From positions 1 to 7,220 of the forward strand of contig DIKC01000186.1 of the NCBI GenBank assembly GCA_002421565.1: 7,220 nt of DNA, written 5' to 3'. Under the pieces are notes generated by a model. That model was not told the origin of the DNA and searched no databases. It saw nothing but the letters and a program-made list of their open reading frames with translations. The stretch comes from Desulfobulbaceae bacterium UBA5628 (GTDB lineage: Bacteria > Desulfobacterota > Desulfobulbia > Desulfobulbales > Desulfurivibrionaceae). A program made the position numbers and the translations under genes. This document shows positions 1-5,766 of the stretch, piece by piece (the first letter of the stretch is position 1; each line of letters begins with the position of its first letter).

Positions 1-1056
1 ACGGATCAGGCGCACCAGTTCGGTATCAGCCAACCCTTGCTCCTGCTCGCCCCCGGCCATGCGGGTGATCAATTCTTCCTTGACCGTGCCGTCCAGGTCG
101 TCGGCCCCGAAGGAAAGGGCGACCTGGGCCAGTTTGGGGCCGATCATCACCCAGTAGGCCTTGATATGGGGGAAGTTATCGAGGAAGAGGCGGGCTACCG
201 CGATGTTCTTCAAATCCTCCACCCCGGAGGTGCGGCCGGCAACGGCGAGATTGGAGTCGCGGCCCAGTTCGGTGTTCTTGGGATGAAAGGCGAGGGGGAT
301 AAAGGTGAGAAAGCCGTTGGTTTCGTCCTGGGCCTGGCGGAGCATCTCCAGGTGCTCGATCCGCTCCTCGATGGTTTCGATATGGCCGTAAAGCATGGTG
401 GCGTTGCTCCGCAGCCCCAGCCGGTGAGCGGTCTTGGCCACTTGCAGCCAGCCCTCGCCGGAGAGCTTTTTCTCGCAGGTCAGTTGCCTGATCCGAGGGC
501 TGAAAACCTCGGCCCCGCCGCCGGGAATGGAGCCCAGCCCGGCGGCGATCAGGTCTTGCAGGGTCTTTTCGATGCTTTGCCCGGAAATCTCGGCCAGGTG
601 GGCGATTTCCACGCAGGTAAAGGCCTGGATGTGAACCCCCGGCCGTTCCGCATGGATCGCCCGCAGCATCTCTAGATAATAGGCGTAGGGCAGGTCGGGA
701 TGGAGGCCGCCCACCACATGCACCTCGCTGATCGGCTCGTGGAGCCGGGCCCGGATTTTGGCCCGGATTTCATTCAGGCTCATCTCGTAGGCCTGCTCCG
801 CCCCCTTTTCCTTGCCAAAGGCGCAGAATTTACAGAGGTTGGTGCAGATATTGGAATAATTTAGGTGCTGGTTGTAGATGTAATAGGCCCGGTCGCCGTT
901 GAGCCGCTCCCGTGCCAGGTTGGCGAGCCAGCCCAGGGCCGGCAGGTCGGAACATTGATAGAGCCGCACCCCTTCGGCCGGGGTCAGCCGCTCGCCGGAG
1001 CGCACCTTCTGGTAAATATCGCCGAGTCCGGCCTTTTCCAGTAGAACTTCGATCAT
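1..1056 (-). CDS. mqnE: Aminofutalosine synthase (radical SAM), C-terminus cut by window edge
   Basis: This radical SAM enzyme of the futalosine menaquinone pathway joins a SAM-derived adenosyl radical to 3-[(1-carboxyvinyl)oxy]benzoate to give 6-amino-6-deoxyfutalosine in the cytoplasm. Reading the minus strand from ATG at 1056 gives 352 open codons with no stop before base 1. The iron-sulfur motif CX3CX2C is at C71, C75 and C78 (NICTNLCKFCAF). Family hallmarks follow in order: YYIYNQHLNYSN before the cluster, EVHVVGGLHPDLPY near 111-123, IPGGGAEVF near 177-185, NATMLYGHIET near 218-228 and FIPLAFHP near 252-259. These separate it from the paralogue MqnC. The family is usually about 360-375 residues, so perhaps 10-20 residues are missing. 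GGGAG-like bases about 8 upstream of the ATG form a plausible ribosome site. The next genes in its operon would lie to the left. The leader carries a terminator-like hairpin, so attenuation is possible. Confidence 0.93.
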   Translation of the reverse strand, partial: MIEVLLEKAGLGDIYQKVRSGERLTPAEGVRLYQCSDLPALGWLANLARERLNGDRAYYIYNQHLNYSNICTNLCKFCAFGKEKGAEQAYEMSLNEIRAKIRARLHEPISEVHVVGGLHPDLPYAYYLEMLRAIHAERPGVHIQAFTCVEIAHLAEISGQSIEKTLQDLIAAGLGSIPGGGAEVFSPRIRQLTCEKKLSGEGWLQVAKTAHRLGLRSNATMLYGHIETIEERIEHLEMLRQAQDETNGFLTFIPLAFHPKNTELGRDSNLAVAGRTSGVEDLKNIAVARLFLDNFPHIKAYWVMIGPKLAQVALSFGADDLDGTVKEELITRMAGGEQEQGLADTELVRLIR

Positions 1057-1129
1057 CGGAACAACTCTCCCACGGCCAGTAAAAGTAAAGATCAGCAGGA
1101 GCCAAACCGGGCCGTGACCCGCCTGGCAA

Positions 1130-1180
1130 CTACCTGTAACAACAAAAAATCCCGTCGTTGCACGGGCACCCTACAGGTAG
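1130..1180. repeat. Perfect 9-base inverted repeat enclosing the mqnE leader hairpin
   Basis: CTACCTGTA at 1130-1138 is the exact reverse complement of TACAGGTAG at 1172-1180. The arm centres are 42 bases apart, about four helical turns, and the 33-base interior contains the terminator-like hairpin. The arms could be two operator half-sites on one face of the DNA between divergent genes, or the base of a longer RNA stem. No regulator is identified. Confidence 0.5.
1144..1166 (-). terminator. Intrinsic-terminator-like hairpin in the mqnE leader
   Basis: On the minus strand, CCCGT at 1166-1162 pairs with ACGGG at 1155-1151 around a six-base loop. The second arm is followed directly by ATTTTTTGTTGTT. 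A GC stem followed by a U-run is the shape of a rho-independent terminator, though a 5-bp stem is short. It lies about 90 bases upstream of the mqnE start codon and points towards mqnE. It could be an attenuator in the mqnE leader, or it could end another minus-strand transcript. Function is inferred from shape only. Confidence 0.45.
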
Positions 1181-1192
1181 CCGGAAACGGCG

Positions 1193-1256
1193 AAAAATGC
1201 AAGATATTAACCGCCCCGGCCACTGCCGCCGGGGCCCCCTTGGTTTGCATTTTTTT
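1193..1256 (+). terminator. Nested inverted repeat with T-run, possible bidirectional terminator or attenuator
   Basis: The outer arms AAAAATGCAA (1193-1202) and TTGCATTTTT (1245-1254) pair perfectly over 10 bases. Inside them GCCCCGGC (1213-1220) and GCCGGGGC (1228-1235) form a perfect 8-base GC stem with a seven-base loop. Seven T's (1250-1256) close the element on the plus strand and five A's (1193-1197) open it, so it could stop transcripts from either side. No plus-strand gene in the window ends just before it. On that strand it is either in the ablA leader (attenuator), at the end of a small RNA starting near mqnE, or a barrier to readthrough. The T-run is 14 bases from the GC stem, so it is not a textbook terminator. 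Confidence 0.4.
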
Positions 1257-1424
1257 CCCATCCGGAGTAAGGTAACCCCATTCAAACCATATCCTCAACA
1301 TGCCGCTGCGGCCGGCCCTCTGTTTTCCATGCTTTTTCAGGTTTCCTGCCATCATCGCGATGGTTTTTGCTTGTTCCGGAAATACGGCGGGCTATTGCCG
1401 ACCGTTAAAACCGGCCCAACCTCT

Positions 1425-1432
1425 AAAGGAGG
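1425..1432 (+). promoter_or_regulatory. Strong ribosome binding site of ablA
   Basis: AAAGGAGG is a near-perfect match to the anti-Shine-Dalgarno complement. It sits six bases before the ATG at 1439, which fixes that codon as the start of ablA and suggests efficient translation. Confidence 0.85.
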
Positions 1433-1438
1433 AAACCC

Positions 1439-2731
1439 ATGTATGAAAGCAATACCTTCCGCATTGACCCGAAAACGGCCCAATGGGATGACTGGCGCTG
1501 GCAGATACGCCACGCGATCAAGGATATCGACACCGTCGAACAGTTGCTCGGCACCCGTTTCTCCCCGCAACAGCGGGCCGAACTGGAGGAGACCATCGCC
1601 CGTTTCCCGATGGCGATCACTCCCCACTATTTTTCCCTGATCGACCGCAACAACTTTGCCGAAGACCCGGTCTTCCGCCAGTCGGTGCCCAACCGGGCCG
1701 AGTTGCAGGTGGGCCATTACGAATCATCCGACCCCCTGGCCGAAGACAAGGACAGCCCGGTGCCGGGCATTACCCACCGCTATCCCGACCGGGTGCTGTT
1801 CCACGTTTCCAACCTCTGCGCCATGTACTGCCGCCACTGCACCCGCAAACGCAAGGTCGGGGACGTGGATTCGATCCCGGACAAAAAGACCCTCCAGGCC
1901 GGCCTCGACTACATCCGCCGCACTCCGGTGGTACGGGACGTGCTGCTTTCGGGCGGCGATCCCTTCCTCCTGAGCGATGATCTCCTGGATTGGCTGCTCA
2001 CCGAACTGCACGCGATCGAGCATGTGGAGGTGGTGCGAATCGGCACCCGCACCCCGGTGGTACTGCCCCAGCGGATCACCGACGAGCTGGTGGCCATGCT
2101 CAAAAAGCATCAGCCCCTGTGGATCAACACCCACTTCAATCATCCCCGGGAGATCACCGGCCGTTCCCGTAAGGCTCTGGCCAAGCTGGCCGACGCCGGC
2201 ATTCCCCTGGGCAATCAATCGGTGCTCCTGGCCGGGGTCAACGATTGCCCGCGGGTGATCAAGCGGCTGGTTCACAAACTGGTGGCCAACCGGGTGCGGC
2301 CCTATTATCTCTATCAGTGCGATCTTTCGGAAGGGCTGGCCAGCTTCCGCACCCCGGTGGGTAAGGGAATCGAAATCATCGAGCATCTCATCGGCCACAC
2401 CAGCGGCTTTGCGGTGCCGACCTATGTGATCGACGCCCCGGGCGGGGGCGGCAAAATCCCGGTAATGCCCAACTACCTGATCTCCTGGTCCACCAACAAG
2501 GTAGTGCTGCGCAACTTTGAAGGGGTGATCACCACCTACAAGGAACCGGACTCCTACAAGCCCTTTTTCTGCGACCGCAACTGCGACGACTGCCATCTCG
2601 ACCTGCCCCTGGAAAGCAACGACGATCCGGAACGGACCGTGGGCATTTCCGGGCTCCTGGCCGACTACGAGGAGGCCATCACCTTGACCCCGGAAAAGAC
2701 CGAACGAATGGAACGGCGGGAAGATGGCTGA
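1439..2731 (+). CDS. ablA: L-lysine 2,3-aminomutase (radical SAM, PLP-dependent)
   Basis: The enzyme converts L-alpha-lysine to L-beta-lysine using SAM, a 4Fe-4S cluster and pyridoxal phosphate. With ablB behind it, the product is most likely destined for the compatible solute N-epsilon-acetyl-beta-lysine rather than lysine fermentation. The 430-residue length is close to the family norm (416 in Clostridium subterminale KamA). The cluster motif CX3CX2C is at C127, C131 and C134, followed by the basic run TRKRK. A GGDP motif is at 172-175. D295 (in YQCDLSEG) and D332 (in [11 protein letters not shown]) match the two aspartates that hold the lysine side-chain amino group, and K339 matches the PLP Schiff-base lysine. 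C270 with C378, C382 and C385 resembles the structural zinc site of the clostridial enzyme. All expected catalytic residues are present. The stop codon overlaps the start of ablB. The literature also uses kamA for this enzyme; the ablB partner favours ablA. Confidence 0.96.
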   Translation: MYESNTFRIDPKTAQWDDWRWQIRHAIKDIDTVEQLLGTRFSPQQRAELEETIARFPMAITPHYFSLIDRNNFAEDPVFRQSVPNRAELQVGHYESSDPLAEDKDSPVPGITHRYPDRVLFHVSNLCAMYCRHCTRKRKVGDVDSIPDKKTLQAGLDYIRRTPVVRDVLLSGGDPFLLSDDLLDWLLTELHAIEHVEVVRIGTRTPVVLPQRITDELVAMLKKHQPLWINTHFNHPREITGRSRKALAKLADAGIPLGNQSVLLAGVNDCPRVIKRLVHKLVANRVRPYYLYQCDLSEGLASFRTPVGKGIEIIEHLIGHTSGFAVPTYVIDAPGGGGKIPVMPNYLISWSTNKVVLRNFEGVITTYKEPDSYKPFFCDRNCDDCHLDLPLESNDDPERTVGISGLLADYEEAITLTPEKTERMERREDG

Positions 2732-3581
2732 TCTCACCTGCACCCTGGGAAACTCCCTGATTCAACACGGCCGGGAGAATGACCGGGTCTATCTGATGGA
2801 TTTGGCCGACACCGACCTGCCCGGCCTACTGACGGAAGTCGATGAACTGGCTGGCCGCCATCGCTACGGCAAAATCTTCGCCAAGGTCCGGGCCGGCTGG
2901 AAGGAAGAATTCATCCGGCGGGGTTATCGTCTGGAGGCCGAGGCGCCCGGCTTATATCCTGGCGGGCCGGTCGGAGCGGGGCGTGAAAACGGCTTATTCC
3001 TGGGCAAATTCCTCGACCCCGACCGGGCGACCGACCACGAACAGACGGAGATGGCGGCAATTCTCAAGCTGGCCCGGGAGCAGGGGGAAAACGCCGCCGG
3101 CCGGAAAAAGCCTCTGACCGGCGATCATTATCTGTTGCGAAAATGCACCCCCGCCGATTGCCCGGAAATGGCCGCCCTTTTTGGCCGGGTCTTTGCCTCC
3201 TACCCTTTTCCGGTGGCTGATCCCGCTTTTCTGGCCCAAGGCATGGAGTCGGTGCTTTACTACGGGGCCTGGCGACAGGGACGGCTGGCGGCCATCGCCT
3301 CGGCGGAACTGGCCTTGGGCAAGCAAAATGCGGAGATGACCGACTTTGCCACCGCCCAGGAAGATCGCGGTCAAGGACTGGCCGCTTTACTTCTGGCCGG
3401 CCTGGAAAAGGAAGCGGCCGCTCTCGGTATCCGGGTCGCTTACACCATTGCCCGGGCCAAGTCGGCCGCCATCAACATCACTTTTGCCCGGGCCGGTTAC
3501 TCGTTTAACGGCGCCCTGATCAACAACACCCAGATCTGCGGCCGCCTGGAGAGCATGAACGTCTGGTCCAAACCCCTGTAA
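2724..3581 (+). CDS. ablB: Beta-lysine N6-acetyltransferase (GNAT family)
   Basis: AblB transfers acetyl from acetyl-CoA to the epsilon-amino group of beta-lysine, completing N-epsilon-acetyl-beta-lysine, an osmolyte known from methanogenic archaea and some bacteria. The protein is 285 residues. An N-terminal region (about 1-130) typical of AblB precedes a GNAT domain (about 136-285). The acetyl-CoA loop is RGQGLA at 215-220, after TDFAT at 206-210. The C-terminal stretch [15 protein letters not shown] (267-281) is a strong AblB/YodP signature. The ATG at 2724 lies inside the last codons of ablA, an 8-base overlap. The bases before it (GGCGGGAAG) are only a weak ribosome site, so translational coupling to ablA is likely. 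No terminator is visible in the 15 bases before the convergent neighbour, so transcripts of the two strands may overlap at their 3' ends. Confidence 0.92.
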   Translation: MADLTCTLGNSLIQHGRENDRVYLMDLADTDLPGLLTEVDELAGRHRYGKIFAKVRAGWKEEFIRRGYRLEAEAPGLYPGGPVGAGRENGLFLGKFLDPDRATDHEQTEMAAILKLAREQGENAAGRKKPLTGDHYLLRKCTPADCPEMAALFGRVFASYPFPVADPAFLAQGMESVLYYGAWRQGRLAAIASAELALGKQNAEMTDFATAQEDRGQGLAALLLAGLEKEAAALGIRVAYTIARAKSAAINITFARAGYSFNGALINNTQICGRLESMNVWSKPL

Positions 3582-3596
3582 CCAAGCCCTTTCATA

Positions 3597-4754
3597 TTAG
3601 TTGGCGCGGAGCACCGCCTCCACCCGTCGATTCTGCTGACGGCCGAAATCAGTGGCGTTATCGGCCAACGGATTGCTCAAACCAAAGCCCTTGGAGGTCA
3701 GACGGCTAGCGGCAACCCCGTGCTGTTCCACCAGATAGCGAACCACGCTGGCCGCCCGCCGTTCGGAGAGTTTCTGATTGTAGGCCGCTGTTCCGATATT
3801 GCAGGTGTGACCCTCAATGCTCACCGTAATTCCCGGATATTCCTTAAGGTACTTGGCAAAGCGAGCCAGGGCGTCGTGGTCGGTGGGACGAATATCGGAC
3901 TTGTCGAAATCAAATTCCACCTGGAGGCGTACCACCACCGGCTGGGGAGTCGGGGCAGCCACGGTTTCCCGGGCCTTGGCCGGGGTCGCAATCGCCTTGG
4001 GCTGGCCCTTTTCCAGGAAAACAGTGGTGACGAAGTCAGCCAGGGCTGTGCCGGAAAGCAGCTGATCGCCCTGGCTGACAAAGCCGCAGCCCACGGTCTT
4101 GGCAATACTCTCCATCAGTTTACCGCCCTCCGGGGAATCCCCCACCATTACCGGGTAAACGCAAAGCCGGTCGCCGTAGCTCGCCTTAAGGCCGGCGGCA
4201 GCGGCCTTTACCTCAGCGGCCGATTCCACCTCGCCGTCGGAAAAGACGATCAGGGCGATCTTGCCGCTGCTCTTGGCCAGGTCATCCCCGGCCTGGTTCA
4301 GGGATTTGGCCAGCGGGGTCACCCCGGCCGGCTCGGTGACCTGGGTCAGCGCCGCCCCGAAATCCGCCCGCTTGTAAGTCTTCATCCCATAAAGAATGAC
4401 ATTGTTGTCATGGCCGTTGCTCAACCCCACCGGCCCGAAGACCCGCAACCCGCCCTGCCAACCCAATTCCGGCACGGTCGCGTTCAGGGCCTTGATCAAC
4501 CCCTTGCTCACCTCGAATTTGGTGCCCACCGTATAGGGCTTGGCCATCGAGGAGGATGAATCCATGATCACCAGGAAATTGTCCACCTTGCGGACATACT
4601 CGCCGGCCGTGGTCTTGCCGGTCAAATCCTGGGCGGAGACCGGGGTAAAAGGAGTCCGCACCTTGGGGGCGCAGGCACCCAGGGCCAGGAGCAGGCCCGC
4701 CGCCAACAGAGTTATCGTTAAGAGAAATTGTTTTCCGACCAATTGTTTCTTCAT
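3597..4754 (-). CDS. Lipoprotein with VWA domain and C-terminal OmpA-like domain
   Basis: This 385-residue protein starts with a lipoprotein signal: positive residues MKKQLVGK, a hydrophobic run, and a lipobox LGAC with the lipidated cysteine at 28. It should be anchored to a membrane facing the periplasm. A von Willebrand A domain follows (about 58-245) with a complete metal site: DxSxS at D65, S67 and S69, a threonine at T146, and D173 in FSDGE. A Pro/Ala-rich linker (about 252-273) leads to an OmpA-like domain (about 274-385) with the LSERRA and QNRRVE signatures. R333 aligns with the arginine that contacts diaminopimelate in OmpA, but the partner aspartate is replaced by C318 (GHTCNIG). 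The ATG at 4754 has GAGGAAGG six bases upstream. It follows the MscS gene after 51 bases on the same strand, so co-transcription is likely. The ligand of the VWA domain and the exact role are unknown. Confidence 0.85.
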   Translation of the reverse strand: MKKQLVGKQFLLTITLLAAGLLLALGACAPKVRTPFTPVSAQDLTGKTTAGEYVRKVDNFLVIMDSSSSMAKPYTVGTKFEVSKGLIKALNATVPELGWQGGLRVFGPVGLSNGHDNNVILYGMKTYKRADFGAALTQVTEPAGVTPLAKSLNQAGDDLAKSSGKIALIVFSDGEVESAAEVKAAAAGLKASYGDRLCVYPVMVGDSPEGGKLMESIAKTVGCGFVSQGDQLLSGTALADFVTTVFLEKGQPKAIATPAKARETVAAPTPQPVVVRLQVEFDFDKSDIRPTDHDALARFAKYLKEYPGITVSIEGHTCNIGTAAYNQKLSERRAASVVRYLVEQHGVAASRLTSKGFGLSNPLADNATDFGRQQNRRVEAVLRAN

Positions 4755-4805
4755 TTTGCCTTCCTCTTGATTGAGTAATTTATCACGACTGGCAAGAAAG
4801 CGAAC

Positions 4806-5624
4806 TCAGGCCGCTTTCTGCTCGACCATATGCATATGAATATCCCGTTGCGGGAAGGGAATGACCACCCCGGCCCGGTCGAAATCCTGTTTGATCTTTT
4901 CGATCAGGGCAAAGCGCACATCCCAGTATTCATCGGTCTTGACCCAGGGACGGGCCACGATGTTGACGCTGGAATCAGCCAGTTCGGCCACCGCGATCAC
5001 CGGCTCCGGCGCCGCCAGAATCCGCGATTCCGCCGCCAGGGCGGCCCGGATGATCTCCTTGCTCTTGGCCAGATCGTCGCCGTAACTGACCCCGAAGGTC
5101 AGATCCAGACGACGGGTGGGATTGGCGGTTACATTGGTGATCACCCCGCCCATGATAGCGCTGTTGGGAACCACGATTTTCTGGTTGTCGGGGGTGGCCA
5201 ATTCGGTATGAAAAATGGAGATTTCCTTGACCGAACCGCTCACCCCGCCGGCAATGACAAAATCACCGACCTTAAAGGGCCGAAAGAGAATGAGCATCAC
5301 CCCGGAGGAAAAATTGCCCAGGGAATCCTTGAGGGCCAAGGCCACCGCCAGGCCGGCGGCGCCGAACACCGCCAGCAGGGAGGCGGTCTGCACCCCCAGA
5401 CGATTGAGGGCGGCAATTACCACCACCACCAGCAGGGCGTAATAGACAATCTTCTCAAGAAAGCTGATCAGGGTTTCGTCCAGCCGCCGTCGCCGCAAGG
5501 AACGGGACAAGGTTCCCGCCAACCAGACCGCGAGCCAGCGGCCGACGACAAAAATAAGCAGAGCGACAACCACGTTAAGCAGATAAAAAACTCCCAAGTC
5601 CAGATAACCGTTTATGTTTTCCAT
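4806..5624 (-). CDS. Small-conductance mechanosensitive channel, MscS family
   Basis: This is an inner-membrane channel that opens under membrane tension and lets solutes leave after osmotic downshock. At 272 residues it is close to E. coli MscS (286). Three hydrophobic segments are visible: about 11-38, 55-75 and the pore-lining third helix 81-113, rich in Gly and Ala (FGAAGLAVALALKDSLGN). The beta domain begins with the conserved FRPFKVGD (114-121) and includes TPDNQKIVVPNS (144-155). The alpha/beta region ends in IPFPQRDIHM (255-264), matching the MscS C-terminal signature. Nothing essential is missing and there is no extra domain. The ATG at 5624 is preceded by AGGGG (5631-5635) at good spacing. 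It is first in a likely two-gene unit with the VWA/OmpA lipoprotein. The product may shed N-epsilon-acetyl-beta-lysine made by the convergent ablAB pair, but this is inference from neighbourhood. Confidence 0.94.
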   Translation of the reverse strand: MENINGYLDLGVFYLLNVVVALLIFVVGRWLAVWLAGTLSRSLRRRRLDETLISFLEKIVYYALLVVVVIAALNRLGVQTASLLAVFGAAGLAVALALKDSLGNFSSGVMLILFRPFKVGDFVIAGGVSGSVKEISIFHTELATPDNQKIVVPNSAIMGGVITNVTANPTRRLDLTFGVSYGDDLAKSKEIIRAALAAESRILAAPEPVIAVAELADSSVNIVARPWVKTDEYWDVRFALIEKIKQDFDRAGVVIPFPQRDIHMHMVEQKAA

Positions 5625-5685
5625 CTTTCACCCCTGATGATCTCGCCGTTGCGGGGAAGCGCCATGCCCCGCCCGATTTGATTCC

Positions 5686-5714
5686 AGAATAGCAGAAAAA
5701 AAGCGGGACGGCAA
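5686..5714 (-). promoter_or_regulatory. Candidate sigma-70 promoter for the MscS/lipoprotein unit
   Basis: On the minus strand, TTGCCG (5714-5709) and TATTCT (5691-5686) are separated by 17 bases, giving four of six matches to each sigma-70 consensus box. The start would fall near 5679, leaving a leader of about 55 bases with a small GCGGGG/CCCCGC hairpin (5651-5656 with 5667-5672) before the ribosome site. The -35 box lies inside the terminator of the upstream gene. Such matches can arise by chance. Confidence 0.35.
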
Positions 5715-5730
5715 AAAATTACCGTCCCGC
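5696..5730 (-). terminator. Rho-independent terminator after the CheZ gene
   Basis: On the minus strand GCGGGACGG (5730-5722) pairs perfectly with CCGTCCCGC (5711-5703) around a ten-base loop, followed at once by seven T's (5702-5696). It begins 36 bases after the stop codon at 5767. A 9-bp GC stem with a T-run is textbook, so the CheZ transcript should end here, separating it from the MscS unit on the same strand. Confidence 0.92.
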
Positions 5731-5766
5731 CAGTCAAAAGGCAGCAATTATGGGGCCTGGTAACGC

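Larger units (their letters stand above)
1057..1438. other. Divergent intergenic region between mqnE and ablA, rich in inverted repeats
   Basis: This 382-base stretch separates the start of mqnE (minus) from the start of ablA (plus). I see no credible gene in it; the open frames crossing it have no ribosome site and no recognisable protein. From left to right it holds a 9-base inverted repeat (1130-1138 with 1172-1180) enclosing a small GC hairpin (1151-1166), a GAAA-capped mini-hairpin (1180-1191), a nested inverted repeat ending in a T-run (1193-1256), and the ribosome site of ablA (1425-1432). The stretch 1260-1420 shows no strong structure. Promoters for both genes must lie here or inside the repeats, but I could not pick out a convincing -35/-10 pair for either. 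Confidence 0.8.

Noticed and set aside
37..675. Plus-strand frame of 212 codons at the left edge
   Set aside because: It is the shadow of mqnE, which is open on the minus strand through this stretch with the CX3CX2C motif and other MqnE signatures.
1172..1360. Weak resemblance to a cobalamin riboswitch on the plus strand (ACAGGT, GCCACTG, then CAGGTTTCCTGCC)
   Set aside because: The pieces recall parts of the class, but the core GGTG..AATCC segment and a proper B12 box are missing, and neither flanking gene has an obvious link to cobalamin. A covariance search on this strand would settle it.
1193..1438. Lysine riboswitch ahead of the lysine-consuming gene ablA
   Set aside because: This is biologically plausible, but I could not find the conserved lysine-riboswitch core, and the hairpins present do not fit its five-helix layout.
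1158..1640. Plus-strand frame of 160 codons running from the intergenic region into ablA
   Set aside because: It overlaps the first 200 bases of ablA in another frame, while ablA has a near-perfect ribosome site. The product has no recognisable features.
1724..2743. Long antisense frame of 339 codons opposite ablA
   Set aside because: It lies entirely opposite ablA, which has full catalytic motifs. The translated sequence is low in recognisable structure and there is no ribosome site. GC-rich genes commonly leave such open shadow frames.
4827..4838. Perfect 12-base palindrome CATATGCATATG
   Set aside because: It lies in the last codons of the MscS gene and simply encodes alternating His and Met. 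There is no sign of regulatory use.
4830..5681. Plus-strand frame of 283 codons opposite the MscS gene
   Set aside because: The minus strand encodes a complete MscS channel. The plus-strand product is rich in Gly, His, Gln and Asp with no domain, as expected of a shadow frame.
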